NCBI GenBank assembly: GCA_036346375.1
Contig: CM070517.1
Span: 7,419,161 to 7,483,160, forward strand
Reading direction: 5' to 3'
Length of the DNA stretch: 64,000 bases
DNA from: Guadua angustifolia
Taxonomy: Eukaryota; Streptophyta; Magnoliopsida; Poales; Poaceae
Shown here: in pieces, positions 45,981-57,617 of the stretch
How positions within the stretch are numbered: the first letter of the stretch is position 1
Layout of the letters: the number at the start of each line of letters is the position of its first letter
Made by a program: the position numbers and the translations under genes
Notes under the pieces: generated by a model
The model's database searches: none
The model's input: the letters and a program-made list of their open reading frames with translations, nothing else
Told to the model about the DNA's origin: nothing

Positions 45981-46402
45981 TGTAAATTTGAGGTCATGTT
46001 GTCGACAATCAAACACTCAAAGTCATGAGAATATAAAAGTAGAATATGAGACACAAGATGTAGTTCCAAGCTTTTTATCAACTTTTTTGCCCATGTGCTT
46101 GTGTGTTTAATATTAAGCCCCTATCTCTCTTTATATAGGGGGTGGGATGCCTTTGTGATAGAATAAACTATATATGGCTAAACTACACTAATAGGCCTCA
46201 AAGGCAGATTGCCCCTAATGGGCCTTCATCGTGGTGAAATGTCACATTACCGAGCCTTCGTAAACAGGCCGATATACAATATAATGGACCATGAGGTTCA
46301 AGTCCCCTTAACTACATATTAGATAGGTTTACTGTAGATTTCTAGGATTTAATCACGTTTCGCTCGGTTGTTCAGTCTTAAATATGACTACAATAACTAA
46401 CA
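45981..46402 (-). repeat. Putative copia LTR, 422 bp
   Basis: On the minus strand it would start TGTTAGTTATTGTAG and end with CCTCAAATTTACA beside the primer-site-like sequence. A minus-strand TATA box CCTATATAAAGAG lies at about 46125-46137, in the right place for LTR-driven transcription toward the gag at 44277. No second LTR was found. Confidence 0.6.
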
Positions 46403-49230
46403 CCCTTTGAAAAGAATATAGAAATAGCAGGTTTGACATCTTCAAGGCATACATTGTGTTCTTACAAGAGCTAGGTTGGTGTGGTAAACTACATCTTCGT
46501 GGCATACATTGTGTTTTTAACTAACCATTTTTTCCTATGTGACGTGTGTGATGATCGGGTTTCAATGTGCTTTATATGTAGCCAGTGATGAGAAAACCGA
46601 AATATAACAGGATGGGTCAACTGCTAGATGCAAGATTGATCGTAAGTTACGTCTTATGTTTACACGGTGTAAGAGCTAGGTTGACATGGTAAACTACACC
46701 TTCACGTACATTGTGCTTTTGACTAACCGCCTGTGCAGATGTGACTCACGATAAGTTTCAATATGCTGTCAATGTTACTGGGGGCGGAACCAGAAAATTA
46801 ACAGGCATGTCAACTTACGTTTACATTCAAGACTGCTCCAAGTTCCATCTCATGCTTACATAGGCAAATGTATTCCTATCTCTTGTCCCAAGAAAGGATA
46901 CGGAATGTACTGCACAAATTGTAGAGCAAGTGCCAGACTGCCAGTAGCAAAACTGACTAAGCAGTACAGTGCAGGTATCCAACTCAAGGAGTACAAGCCA
47001 CAAGTCAACAAAGCACGGTTAAAGGGGCCCTACTTCGTAGTTAGATAGGCTACATATACGTGGCACCCACAGATTGAACATTGTTATCGTCAATATCAAA
47101 ACGATCCATCGTAGCTATCTGTAAGTTAAGGAAAAGGGAGAAACTAGCGTTCGGACGTCTGATTTCTGTTCATCCCATCAGATGTCTCTTGCAATATTTT
47201 TTTTCTACGTTTACAATATTTTCTATCAACGCGTGAAATATTTTTTTAAAACGCTTGCAACATTTGTTTACTGTTTGTCAAAAGAAAATGTTGCACGCGT
47301 TGTAACAAAATATTGCACGTGAAGAAAAAAACATTACAGTGTGTTCGAAAATTTCGGATGTCCAAGTACAAGTCATTCCGTAAGTAAAATAATCTTTTAG
47401 CTGAGGTTTACTCGGATAGAAAATAAGGGAAAAAATATCTTGGCTGGAGAAAGCAGTAGGCATCACCGAGAGGCGAGAGCGACTCCTCCCCGACCTCAGC
47501 GTGCACATGGCTCTAACGGCCAAACGGGGACAATTGTATCAGCACACGGAAACAGCAAACAGATGCAAGTATTTCTTTATAAAATGCATAACCAATTTTT
47601 TTTTCCGAAACTGTGAATATATATCACAAAAAAGATCCCAAATCAATCACAAGATGATGGTAAAGAAAAAAAAAAGGTTACACTCGCAAAAGAAAGGTCT
47701 CACGGCAGTTTCAAGCAAGAGGCTGGGTGTAATACAATCGACTTGTAGAGATAAACAGCAATGCCAAATCAATCACAAGATAGCATGCAAGGATCAAGAC
47801 AGCAATATTGAACGATTGTTTCTTTGTATAGGAAATGGCAAATTCCATTTTGTACAAGTAGATAGGCCAGAAAACATTATCCAGAAGCAAAAAAAATTAT
47901 AGTATCTACATCTTAAGCTCGGGCGTTGCTCAACCCGAGGTACCAGCACTAGCCAGTGAAAAATGAATACAAATAATGTCATATCATCGTCAGAACTTTA
48001 CAAATGAACAGTCAGTTCCCCATGGCCCTACTCTCATCCTGGAAGACCAAAGAACAGGAATAAGACTTCTTTATAATGTCCTTATAGTGCAACATAATTG
48101 CGGATAAAACATACCTTTTAGACGCTAGTAAAAATTAACACAGCTCGCTTATCACGAAACAATTAAATAAGCATGATCCATTACTCTGGAAAAAATGACA
48201 ACATAAAACAGTAAGTACGTGGAAAACAACGGGTAGATTTTCTTACAATTTATTTAAAGCATTGTCATTACAAATGCAGATGACAAAACAAATGCAAATT
48301 TCTGAAGGTGTCAATAACTCAATATTACGCTATAACGACATTCAAGACATTTCACAAGGCACCATTCAAATGCGACAAGCATATTCAATTTAAATGTTGC
48401 CCTTAATAGTTGCAGGTTTGCAGCAACAGACAGGAGTAACCTATGTGAGAGGGGAAAGAAATTTTCTTCAGAACGAATTTGAAATATTAATCTTTATAAT
48501 GATCAAACTTCTTGAACAAAGTGGATGGTTAATTTGTGGTCTCAATATCTAAATTCACTATGGCATGGTAAAGAAGCATTAGCCTTTCAGAGCTATATCA
48601 GATATGGGGACAAGGCTTTGCAGACGGCATCAAACAGTAGCGAAAGAGACATTAAGCATAAGTGCATAACAAATTCCTTAAACAATTAGCCAATATCCTA
48701 TAATAATATACAAGATATGAAATGTACAGGCTTTTGTAGAAAATAACGTTTTAGAACACAATAGCAAATAAATGAGCATCAGAGCCAAATGAAATGTAGC
48801 TTCAAACAAGCAGCTGAAGGAGGGTGAGGACAACGAAGTGGAAGACAAGGTGATTATGCACAAAAAGGTCCTATTTGAAAAAGAGAAATGAGATATGCAA
48901 GAATTATATAAGTAGAGCAACAAATGAGTAGCACAGGTAACTGCTAACTGAGTTAAGAGGTATATATGAAAACAAACCAGGCTCTGTTGGAAACTGAAGA
49001 GAGTGAAAGAAACAAACAAACCAGTTCACACTTTCCTCTAAGAACACATGTCAATGAAGTGATTTGTTATCAGTACACCTAATCACTAAAAAAGTAAGTC
49101 TGAAGAAATGTATGACCAAGTACCAGAGAAAATATATCATTTGTAAGCTTCTTTATAGGATTTGCTGATTTGCTGCCCACAATCCAAGTGAAATTCACTA
49201 AACACACTTCATTTGGTATGGCTGAAACTG
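46403..49230. other. Intergenic region with a diverged direct repeat
   Basis: No supported gene. Two diverged direct copies of about 150 bp, 46463-46622 and 46670-46815, share AGAGCTAGGTTG..TGGTAAACTACA, ACATTGTG and AACAGG..GGTCAAC-like ends. 47133-47375 resembles a small transposon with GTTCGGACGTC and TTCGGATGTCC near its ends. On the minus strand, 48116-48040 carries a donor-like and acceptor-like pair, which could be the tail of the WD40 gene transcript, without proof. Confidence 0.4.
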
Positions 49231-49599
49231 TTAAACATCCCAGAGTTTTACAGTCTTGGCTGCAGGCCTTGGTGCTTTAGAAGTTCCAAACACATTCCAG
49301 AGCCTTAGAGTCTCATCTGCTGCTGCAGAGGCTACTGTGAAACCGTCAGGGCTCTGCAACAACCATACAGCATAACATGGAGTCATCTATCGACAGCATA
49401 AGCATGTATTTATCATCACTATACTGTGGTACCAGAGAGATAAATACCTGAGCCAAGGAAAGGACATGAGAAGTGTGGCCTTCAAGTTCTGCCAGTCTGA
49501 CCATCGACGGGTACTTCCATAATGTAAGTGGTGGCTTCTGTACAAATCCATAAGCACTTAGCAGCTCCTTTTCATTCTTATTCCAGAGTAGTGCTTGGT
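49231..49599 (-). pseudogene. CDC20/FZR-like WD40 gene, last two exons only
   Basis: CDC20/FZR proteins are WD40-propeller activators of the anaphase-promoting complex. Exon A (49599-49448) encodes ALLWNKNEKELLSAYGF, then LTLWKYPSMVRLAELEGHTS and HVLSLAQ; exon B (49353-49231) encodes SPDGFTVASAAADETLRLWN, then VFGTSKAPRPAAKTVKLWDV and a stop. Splice signals are good: CTCAG|GTATTT at the donor and GTTGCAG|AGC at the acceptor, phase 0. They form the last WD repeats. The normal end with a conserved Ile-Arg tail is missing (here KLWDV). The five or so upstream WD repeats are not found up to 50900, so this is a truncated copy or gene fragment, although a far 5' part cannot be fully excluded. Confidence 0.68.
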
Positions 49600-50547
49600 C
49601 TGTAAGTACAATTTTTAACCATGGAACACCAAGAACTTGTAAATTTATCAGCATAACAGAGAGAAAACTATGTCTACTCAGTTAACAAGAACATATTTTC
49701 CAAACAAGAAGTAGTGCAAATAGAGAAAAGGCACTGAAATAAATACAATCAAGAACTGGCAGATACCAAGCTCTGGGACATATGGACACATGATATTTCA
49801 GTCCATCCTTTTCAGTTTAACAGCTCCATATAAGGGGCCTGGCTAATCAAATAAAATAGTGAAATGCTACAAGTTCCACGGCTATCCCTCTCCTCAATAT
49901 GATTCACACATCCAGACAACCTATTCTCACTTTCATTTTAAATCCTGTTCTTCCTATATTCATGTATATTTCAGACGTTCTTACGTTGTGACATCTAACT
50001 GAACACCAGGAATTGATTCCACGTAAATTATGAAGCACCAAAGGTGGCGAACGGAAACTAAGCAACAAATGAGGAGGTCATGCTAACCTTTAAACATGCG
50101 AAATCACAATTTTTTGTTTTTCAAGAAGTAATTCTTCGACCAAACGCACTGAGCACGAACTGTATGAACACCAATAATTTGGGGGCAAAAAGGATGAATC
50201 CTACTACCTACAGATGCAACACTGATAGAATGCTAAGTCTAACCAATAAGAACAATATCTTGACAACATTTCATCAACCCTACCAACCAAGAACTAGTAA
50301 CCAAAAGAGGAAACTGTTTTAGGAAATGTAGAACCGCTAAATCATACAAAATTGGGATGCGATCAGATATTTCTTTCACAAATACTAAAGATTTCGTCAA
50401 TAACCGCTAAAACACAAGCATTGGAACGCGAGCACAGGTTCCTTCTACAAGTTCCATAGCGTACAAAGCCCATCCAAGAATTTAACAAACGAAGCAACCA
50501 AGAACCTGGGGGAGAAGCCTAGAAGGGGGGTCTTCGAAGCAACTCAC

Positions 50548-50697
50548 GTAGCATTTCGCAGACGTGTTGTTGTAGTTGGTGTAGAGCGACGGCATGTACG
50601 GCCTCCCGGTGCCAGGCACCTCGAGCGGCGCTGGCGACCAAGGCACGGGCCGGCGGCATTTAGCCGTCGGTGTCGAGCCGGAGCCCGCCGTTTCCAT
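50548..50697 (-). CDS. Possible first exon of an unidentified gene (50 codons)
   Basis: A GC-rich frame beginning METAGSGSTPTAKCRRPVPW and ending YTNYNNTSAKCY, followed by a good donor TAC|GTGAGTT. It is preceded by a GC-rich leader (50700-50900), typical of a grass first exon with promoter. I do not recognise the product. Its donor is in phase 0, while the CDC20-like exon A needs a one-base carry-over, so the two cannot be spliced directly; additional exons were not found between them. It may be the start of the same broken gene or of a captured one. Confidence 0.4.
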
Positions 50698-50926
50698 GGT
50701 CGGGCGGCCAAAAAACCTAACAAGAAACCCCCCGAAAGAACACGAAGATCAGATGACCAGCAACCAAGCAAGACGCGGGAATCGATTGAAGGCAGGGTCC
50801 AGAAACTTTGAGTGCAATTGAGTCCGAAGGCGATCGATGCTAATTGCGAGGTGCGAGGGGGATTTCGCGCGAGACGGTGAGAGATGCTTCTCGGTTCAGG
50901 AGAGGCTTAGGGCATTCCCAACCCTC

Positions 50927-51235
50927 CACCTCAGCTGGTGTCTATAGAATTAATTACGCTGCCAACTAAGTAAAAATCTGATGTGGCATAGGAGTTAAGG
51001 AAGAGAGAGAAAGAAAAACGAAGAAACCGTGTCTCATGCAAGAAACTGGGTCGACGCGGATACCAAGACTCAAGAAACTAGCAAAATCGGGGTTGGACAT
51101 TTCTACGCGCTTACCAAGCTGTATTTGTGGTGCATGTATTGGTTTATTTCTCTCATGCATTGCTTTATTGCTCTCTCCCTCCTCTAGACACTACTCATGG
51201 AAACCATGGGTTGTATTGCTTTATTGCTCTCATGT
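50927..51235. mobile_element. MITE-like element
   Basis: It starts with GGGCATTCCCAACCCTCC (about 50927) and includes AAACTGGGTCGACGCGGATA and CAAGACTCAAGAAACTAGC, resembling MITEs found near grass genes (GGGCATTCCCAAC termini). The right end is unclear because it runs directly into the retroelement copy at 51236. Confidence 0.45.
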
Positions 51236-52572
51236 ATTGTAGAGGTGATACACACTCGCATTGCTGACTCAACTCATTGAAATAATCATGGACAAATTGC
51301 AACCTTGTTCGATGCTTGTAAGTGGTGTTTGGGTTTGATGCATTTAATAGGGTGGTACAAACTCTTTTTCATTATGCCCTTCAAAAAACCACGATGTAAT
51401 GAACAAAAGTTGATTCCACCAACTATAAGCATAGTCTTCAAAGCGCATAGTGGATTGCAACACTTCTATCCGGAATTTTTCGAAATTTAAACATTTGTCC
51501 ATTTGTTGTTCCCCTCAAGGTATTTCTCAGATCATTGTATAAATGGAAGATATTGCTCATAACTGGACATGATTAGTGGCAAACACGATACCAAAATAGC
51601 AAGTTTATGTGAAATCACTCATCCTCACTTATCCTTATTTAGTTCTTACTCATATTTTGGAATTGATAGAGCTTCACACTTGAGTGGTGAGGCAAAACAA
51701 AGTGATGGTTTTAAATATAATGAGATCAAAGCCTACAACGATTGAAATTTAAATTTGAGCATTATATGTCAACACTAGTTCGATTAGCCAAGTAGTTATC
51801 CAAATGAGAACATAAATCTAGTTTTGAACACTAGGTCCGAATGATAGCAAAGCAATTGAACATCAGGATCATGGAACTAGTTTGCAATCAAAGGGATGAG
51901 CAAAATATCAGTGATAATACAAAGCTCAATGCAATGGTTATCAAAGCGCTAATGATTGAAATGATTTAAACAGGCAGCATCATATGATTATCAATATTGT
52001 GAATATTTTCAAGAACTCTTTTTTGCAAAAGCATCAATTTGCATCTTTTTTTCTTTTGATATACAATTTCAAAAGCATCATTTGAATAATGATTCTCATC
52101 TTTCTTTTGATTGATTTTTTTGAATGAACAAGACAACAACATAGAGTGTAGCATTACATAGTTTAATAGGTTCAAAACTCAAAGGAAGAAAAGCTATCAA
52201 AATAAATTTAATTAAGATAACATCAAAATGACAATATTTGACCAATTTCTAAACCAAAAGAGAAGTGACCTACAACAAACCTCTAGGAAATTTTATGATC
52301 TTTCCAACAAGCATAAGAACATTGTAATTTGAGCATCATAAACTAAAAGAGAGATAAGACTAAAACATCATGCAAGGTTTAATCAACAAAAAGTTACGTC
52401 AAGGATATGGTTGTTTGAGAACAAGAACACGTTCTCTTGGATAAGAACTTAGCAAGAGACAAGGAAGATCTTATACTAAGGTTCAATATTTTTGTGAGGC
52501 AATTTTAGATAGGATGAAAATAAAACTACAACTAAGGGATAAAGATTCCCTTCACCACCTTGGTTGGCCAAA
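51236..52572 (-). mobile_element. Second copy of the gag start and leader of the gag-only gypsy element
   Basis: It matches 54801-56299 over its whole length: gag codons 1 to about 140 (51236-51615) and the leader (51616-52572), directly joined to the LTR at 52573. It has many short deletions and substitutions relative to the other copy, so gag is not open. Its place, exactly where a leader would follow an LTR on the minus strand, suggests a tandem LTR-internal-LTR-internal array rather than an independent insertion. Confidence 0.72.
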
Positions 52573-55500
52573 TGATACGAGGGTGCCCGACCTTCACGAC
52601 GAGAATCGAAGATACTCGTGAAACGACAAATCTTGTGCGACCAACCGTTGCAAGTGCAACAACTCGCAAAGACGGAGTTCGCCTAACCTCACGTTGTCCA
52701 CTCAACCAAGTCAAGCGGAATACAATCCTCGCTGCAATCACAAAGAGCTTGCAAGAACAACGGGAAGGAATGCACAATCTCGGAGATAATTGACCTATGG
52801 CTAGAACACTCAAGACAATGCATATAGCAGGTTCAACAAAATGGCCAAAAGCCCCTAACATATGAGAATGCTGCCTATATATAGAATAGGTGGAGAAAGA
52901 AAAGGAGAGGTGTCCAGATCTGATTGGGGCGTTTTACATGGCATTAAGCCAATATTGGTGCGCAAAGACACCTAATTAAAACAAACAAAAGGTTGGCGGT
53001 TTCGGTCTCCATATTAATTCGATGATAACTCTCGATCTTGTGGAATTATTGCATGGGGCCAGATCCGTTGTAAAGCTTATCTCATAAGCTTTCAAAGCTG
53101 TGGTCGAACACATTTATTGGATTTAAGATGCAGTTTCTATGAGCATTTTACTCCCAGCTGGTCACTAGAAACCGAAATGGCCTTCATTGCATTCATTGCT
53201 TGTTTAATGGCTTGTTGCTGCACCTTATGGGATTCTCCACTATTCATACCGACAACAATTAAATTATTGGCATTAGGTAGCAGTGGCTCTCATAGATAAT
53301 ATTATTCTTACTCAGGAGCGAGTTCACCTGTTGATTGATTTGTTTAGCTTGGGCATGTGTTATTGGTCCTTGTAAATGATTTTTGAATTCTTGGGCAGCA
53401 ACAAATGTTGAAAATGATGATCTTGCTATCGTGCCCGTATCATCCTCCCCTTCTTCAAGAAAAGCCGTCCTCGGCTTTTGATATGCTGAAAGTGCACTAA
53501 AGGGAGAGAACAATGTGTATGCATGATATATGTATTTGTCATCTGTTTTGACACTTCTTCTTGTTAGCACATAGGATTTTACAAGATTAGTTTTATGCAT
53601 AGGAAAGTATTTATTCACATCATTCCCCTCCTCATGAGAAAAAGTCGTCCCCGACTTTTGTGAGCACATTATCACATTACACAGGGGGTTCCACACTCTA
53701 ATCGCAGTACTTTGATTAATAGCAAGCAAGTCTAAAGTATCATGTGAGCTAGAGTACAACAAGTTTCTATTCAAGCAAGAAGTTATTTCATTTGTTTCCA
53801 TGTCAACAACAATATTGAGGGGTTCTTGTGTTTTGAAAACAGGAAGCACGTCACATGTAATGCAAATTTGATGAACAAGAAACATGTTATCCACACCATA
53901 TTCTCCAATTAAATTAAACTTGTATCCATAAGTGCGGAAACTAGCTAGTGAAGAAAATTCAGCAACTTTCTCACAAACATAAGTTATCTTAATAGGTTGA
54001 TCAAACATCATGATATAGCACAAAGTAGCATCATTGGAAATTTTGGTGACAACTTCTTCACAAGTAATCAATTCCACACTATGTAAATTAAACAAATAAA
54101 AATCAGAATGTGGAATTTTCAGTTGCACATGAGTGTTCTCAGACTTGATGTGCTCCTGATCAATTTTCATATCAACACCATTTTTTTTACCTTTACCGTC
54201 CTCCTCAGGTAATGATGTTTGTGTTGCAGGATCTAACAACGGGACAGAAAGTGTGACTTCTCCAACCATGCCTATCTCCTTATCTTCAATGTCAATTGGT
54301 ATATGTTGTTCATCGATCAACTCCTCTTGTATTTCCTGTTGCACATGAAAAGAGACAACACTAGAAGTAGAGGTTAGTGTGTTAGGTTCAGGAATTTTGC
54401 CCCATTTCCCATCAACAACCTCTCTCATTTCTTGTGCTATTTCATTCACAATCTGAATATGGATATCGCTCTCATTCTCACAAGGGTTTTGGTTCATTTG
54501 AACTACATTCAATCGTTGGGCAGCAATGACGCATTTGCCATCAACCGCGACCTTCTCCTTTGCAGCATGTACCAAAGGAACAACACACTTTAACGTTTTG
54601 GTCAAAGGGAGAGTCCCATGCTTGACCTTCTGACCAATTCTCATCTTATGCTGAAATTCGGGTTCACCTTGCTCCTTAATTATTTTCTCCTCTTCAATTG
54701 CACGATCCACAAGATCAAGCATGCTTTTAAAATACTTATGTCCAAGTGCAGCATCGATCTTGTAATTCAAGCCCTCTTTGAAGCGTGCCTTCTTCTGTAT
54801 TGTAGAGGTGATACCTGCACGTCGCATTGCACAGCTCAACTCATTGAAATAATCATGGACAAATCTGCAACCTTGTTCGATGCTTGCTAAGTGGTGAAGC
54901 AGCTCTTGCTCATAATAGGGTGGTACAAACTCTTTTCTCATTATGCCCTTCAAAATCGACCACGATGTAATGAGGTTCTTTCCAAAAAGTTGATTCCACC
55001 AACTATAAGCATAGTCTTCAAACTGCATAGTGGCTCGCAACACTTCTTTATCTTCGGGAAGGTTCTGAAATTTAAACACCTTGTCCATTTGTTGTTCCCA
55101 CTCAAGGTATTCCTCAGGATCATTGCTTCCATAGAATGGAAGATCAATACGTTCATAACCTGCCATGATTAGTGCAAACACGATACCAAAATAGTAAGTA
55201 TATGTGAAATCACTCATCCTCACTTATCCTTACCACCGATGTTCTTACTCACCCTGTTGCTGATTGATAGAGGAGTTCACACTTGAGTGGTGAGGCAAAA
55301 ACAAAGTGAGGTTAAGCGAACTCACAGCTGAGATCAAAGCCTACAACGATTTTATTTGTGGAGCTTGGTAGGAGAAGTGTATATGTCCTACACAATCTGA
55401 ATTCTCGATATAGTCTCGTTAAGTAGTTATCCAAATGAGAACGCAAATCCTAGTTGCTGAACACAAGGTCTGAATGATGAACAAAGCAACTCACACATAA

Positions 55501-57173
55501 GTATAATGGAACCAAATGCAATCAAAGGGATGAGCTAGCAGAACATATAAGTGATAATACAATAGCTCAATTGCAATGGTTATGGAAAGACGCTAGCTGA
55601 TTGAAATGATTTAAACAGGGCACAAGATTGCACAAACAGAAATGATTATCACAATATTGTGAATATTTTCAGCAACTCTTTTTTTATCACATAGCAAGCA
55701 CCAATTTTTGTTTTCTCCTTTCTTTTTTTCTTTTGATATTGTGGTCGGTCAGACTCATCGATCTTGAATAATGATTCTCATCTTTCTTTTGATTGATTTT
55801 TTTGCAACCGAATGAACAAGACAACAAAATGCAGCCCTATGGAACAGATTAGCTAGTCTTAATAGGTTCAAAGTATTCGCAAAGGAAGAAAAGCTATCAA
55901 AATAAATTTCAGATTTCTCAAGATAACAAAGAAGAAGATTTGACCCAATATTTGACCAATTTCTAAACCAAACTAGAGGAAGTGACCTACAACAAACCTC
56001 TAGGAAATTTTATGATCTTTCCAACAAGCATAAGAACATTGTAATTTGAGTTCGCATGTGGGAGATAAGACTAAAACATTCAGCTGAACAGAACGGATCA
56101 AGAAAAAGTTACGCGAAGGATATGGTTGTTCAGCAACAAGAACACGTTCTCTTGGATAAGAACTTAGCAAGACGCACAAGAACAACAAATCGTATACTAA
56201 GGTTCAATATTTTTGTGAGGCAATTTTCAGATAGGATGAAAATAAAACTACAACTAAGGGATAAAGATTCTACCGTGACAACCGAGGCTCGATACCAAAT
56301 GATACGAGGGTGCCCGACCTTCACGACGAGAATCGAAGATACTCGTGAAACCCGACAAATCTTGTGCACCAACCGTTGCAAGTGCAACAACTGCAAAGAC
56401 GGAGTTCGCCCAACCTCACGTTGTCCACTCAACCAAGTCAAGCGGAATACAATCCTCGCTGCAATCACAAAGAGCTTGCAAGAACAACGGGAAGGAATGC
56501 ACAATCTCGGAGATAATTCAGCCTATGGCTAGAACACTCAAGACAATGCATATAGCAGGTTCAACAAAATGGCCAAAAGCCCCTAACATATGAGAATGCT
56601 GCCTATATATAGAATAGGTGGAGAAAGAAAAGGAGAGGTGTCCAGATCTGATTGGGGCGTTTTACATGGCATTAAGCCAATATTGGTGCGCAGCACCCTA
56701 ATTAAGGCAAACAAAAGGTTGACAGTTTCTGGTCTCCATATTAATTCGATGATAACTCTCTGATCTTGTGGAATTATTGCATGGGGCCAGATCCGTTGTA
56801 AAGCTTATCTCATAAGCTTTCAAAGCTGTGGTCGAACACATTTATTGGATTTAAGATGCAGTTTCTATGAGCATTTTACTCCCAGCTGGTCACTAGAAAC
56901 CGAAATGGCCTTCATTGCATTCATTGCTTGTTTAATGGCTTGTTGCTGCACCTTATGGGATTCTCCAGCTATTCATACCTGACAACAATTAAATTATTGG
57001 CATTAGGTAGCAGCTGGCTCTCATAGATAATATTATTCTTACTCAGGAGCGAGTTCACCTGTTGATTGATTTGTTTAGCTTGGGCATGTGTTATTGGTCC
57101 TTGTAAATGATTTTTGAATTCTTGGGCAGCAACAAATGTTGAAAATGATGATCTTGCTATCGTGCCCGTATCA
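52573..57173 (-). mobile_element. Gag-only gypsy retrotransposon (TR-GAG-like), 4601 bp
   Basis: LTRs 52573-53442 (870 bp) and 56300-57173 (874 bp) start TGATACGAGGG and end GTGCCCGTATCA. Inside on the minus strand: primer site TTTGGTATCGAGCCTC (just left of 56300), leader, one open frame, and the purine tract AAGAAGGGGAGGA before the LTR at 53442. No protease, RT or integrase is present. GCCAA occurs next to both outer ends (57174-57178; 52567-52571 with one extra A), possibly a target duplication, which conflicts with the tandem interpretation of the left flank. Confidence 0.88.
53259..55217 (-). CDS. Gag-only polyprotein of the gypsy element, intact frame
   Basis: An uninterrupted frame of about 652 codons (ATG at 55217; GTG two codons earlier; another ATG, MAGYERIDLPFYG, at residue 18-20 could be the real start as in related gags). 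Residues about 25-190 are a retrotransposon gag domain (EYLEWEQQMDKVFKFQN, then YAYSWWNQLFGKN, then FVHDYFNELSCAMRRAG). Residues about 200-590 match no enzyme: no DSG/DTG protease site, no YVDD, no integrase zinc site. The C-terminal 60 residues lie inside the LTR and carry QGPITHAQAKQINQQVNSLL, the polyprotein end of this gypsy group. The frame stays open over nearly 2 kb, implying recent origin or selection. It presumably forms particles that use enzymes of an autonomous relative. Confidence 0.85.
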   Translation of the reverse strand: MSDFTYTYYFGIVFALIMAGYERIDLPFYGSNDPEEYLEWEQQMDKVFKFQNLPEDKEVLRATMQFEDYAYSWWNQLFGKNLITSWSILKGIMRKEFVPPYYEQELLHHLASIEQGCRFVHDYFNELSCAMRRAGITSTIQKKARFKEGLNYKIDAALGHKYFKSMLDLVDRAIEEEKIIKEQGEPEFQHKMRIGQKVKHGTLPLTKTLKCVVPLVHAAKEKVAVDGKCVIAAQRLNVVQMNQNPCENESDIHIQIVNEIAQEMREVVDGKWGKIPEPNTLTSTSSVVSFHVQQEIQEELIDEQHIPIDIEDKEIGMVGEVTLSVPLLDPATQTSLPEEDGKGKKNGVDMKIDQEHIKSENTHVQLKIPHSDFYLFNLHSVELITCEEVVTKISNDATLCYIMMFDQPIKITYVCEKVAEFSSLASFRTYGYKFNLIGEYGVDNMFLVHQICITCDVLPVFKTQEPLNIVVDMETNEITSCLNRNLLYSSSHDTLDLLAINQSTAIRVWNPLCNVIMCSQKSGTTFSHEEGNDVNKYFPMHKTNLVKSYVLTRRSVKTDDKYIYHAYTLFSPFSALSAYQKPRTAFLEEGEDDTGTIARSSFSTFVAAQEFKNHLQGPITHAQAKQINQQVNSLLSKNNIIYESHCYLMPII

Positions 57174-57617
57174 GCCAATGGCCTGCAACATGAGCATATG
57201 GTTTGAAAATGCTATAATACAAAAGCTACCATTAGCAAATGGTATGAAACTGTTACCTTCTTGTAACAGGATCAGGATTAGCAGCACTAGGCCTAATCTT
57301 TTGCCTCTTATTGGCCCTTGGAGGAGTTGTTATGGTCTGGCTTTGTGCTAGTTGTCTATTGGAGAAGCAAGAGTTGGATGTTCAAACATTTTTAACATGT
57401 GTAGCATTTGTAACATGGACAGATTTTACCTTCTTGTAACAGGACCAAGCTTTGGAGTGGCTAAAGGTGCACCTTCTTATAACAGATTTGGAGTGGCAGA
57501 AGGTGCACCTTGTTTGGGCCCCCTTTTGGCCCTGCTTTTTCTGCACATATAAATGGCAAATGGCATATAAATTTGTATAATTACCATTCACAATAGCATA
57601 AAAAATGTTACATATAA
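57174..57617. other. Non-coding region 3' of the MULE transposase
   Basis: It contains short direct repeats TTACCTTCTTGTAACAGGA (57255, 57429) and AAGGTGCACCTT (57464, 57500). It may be 3' flank or terminal region of the MULE; no terminal inverted repeat was identified. Confidence 0.45.

Noticed and set aside
57352..57552. Short plus-strand frame next to the MULE transposase
   Set aside because: It is built on short direct repeats and shows no motif; it lies in the 3' flank of the MULE.
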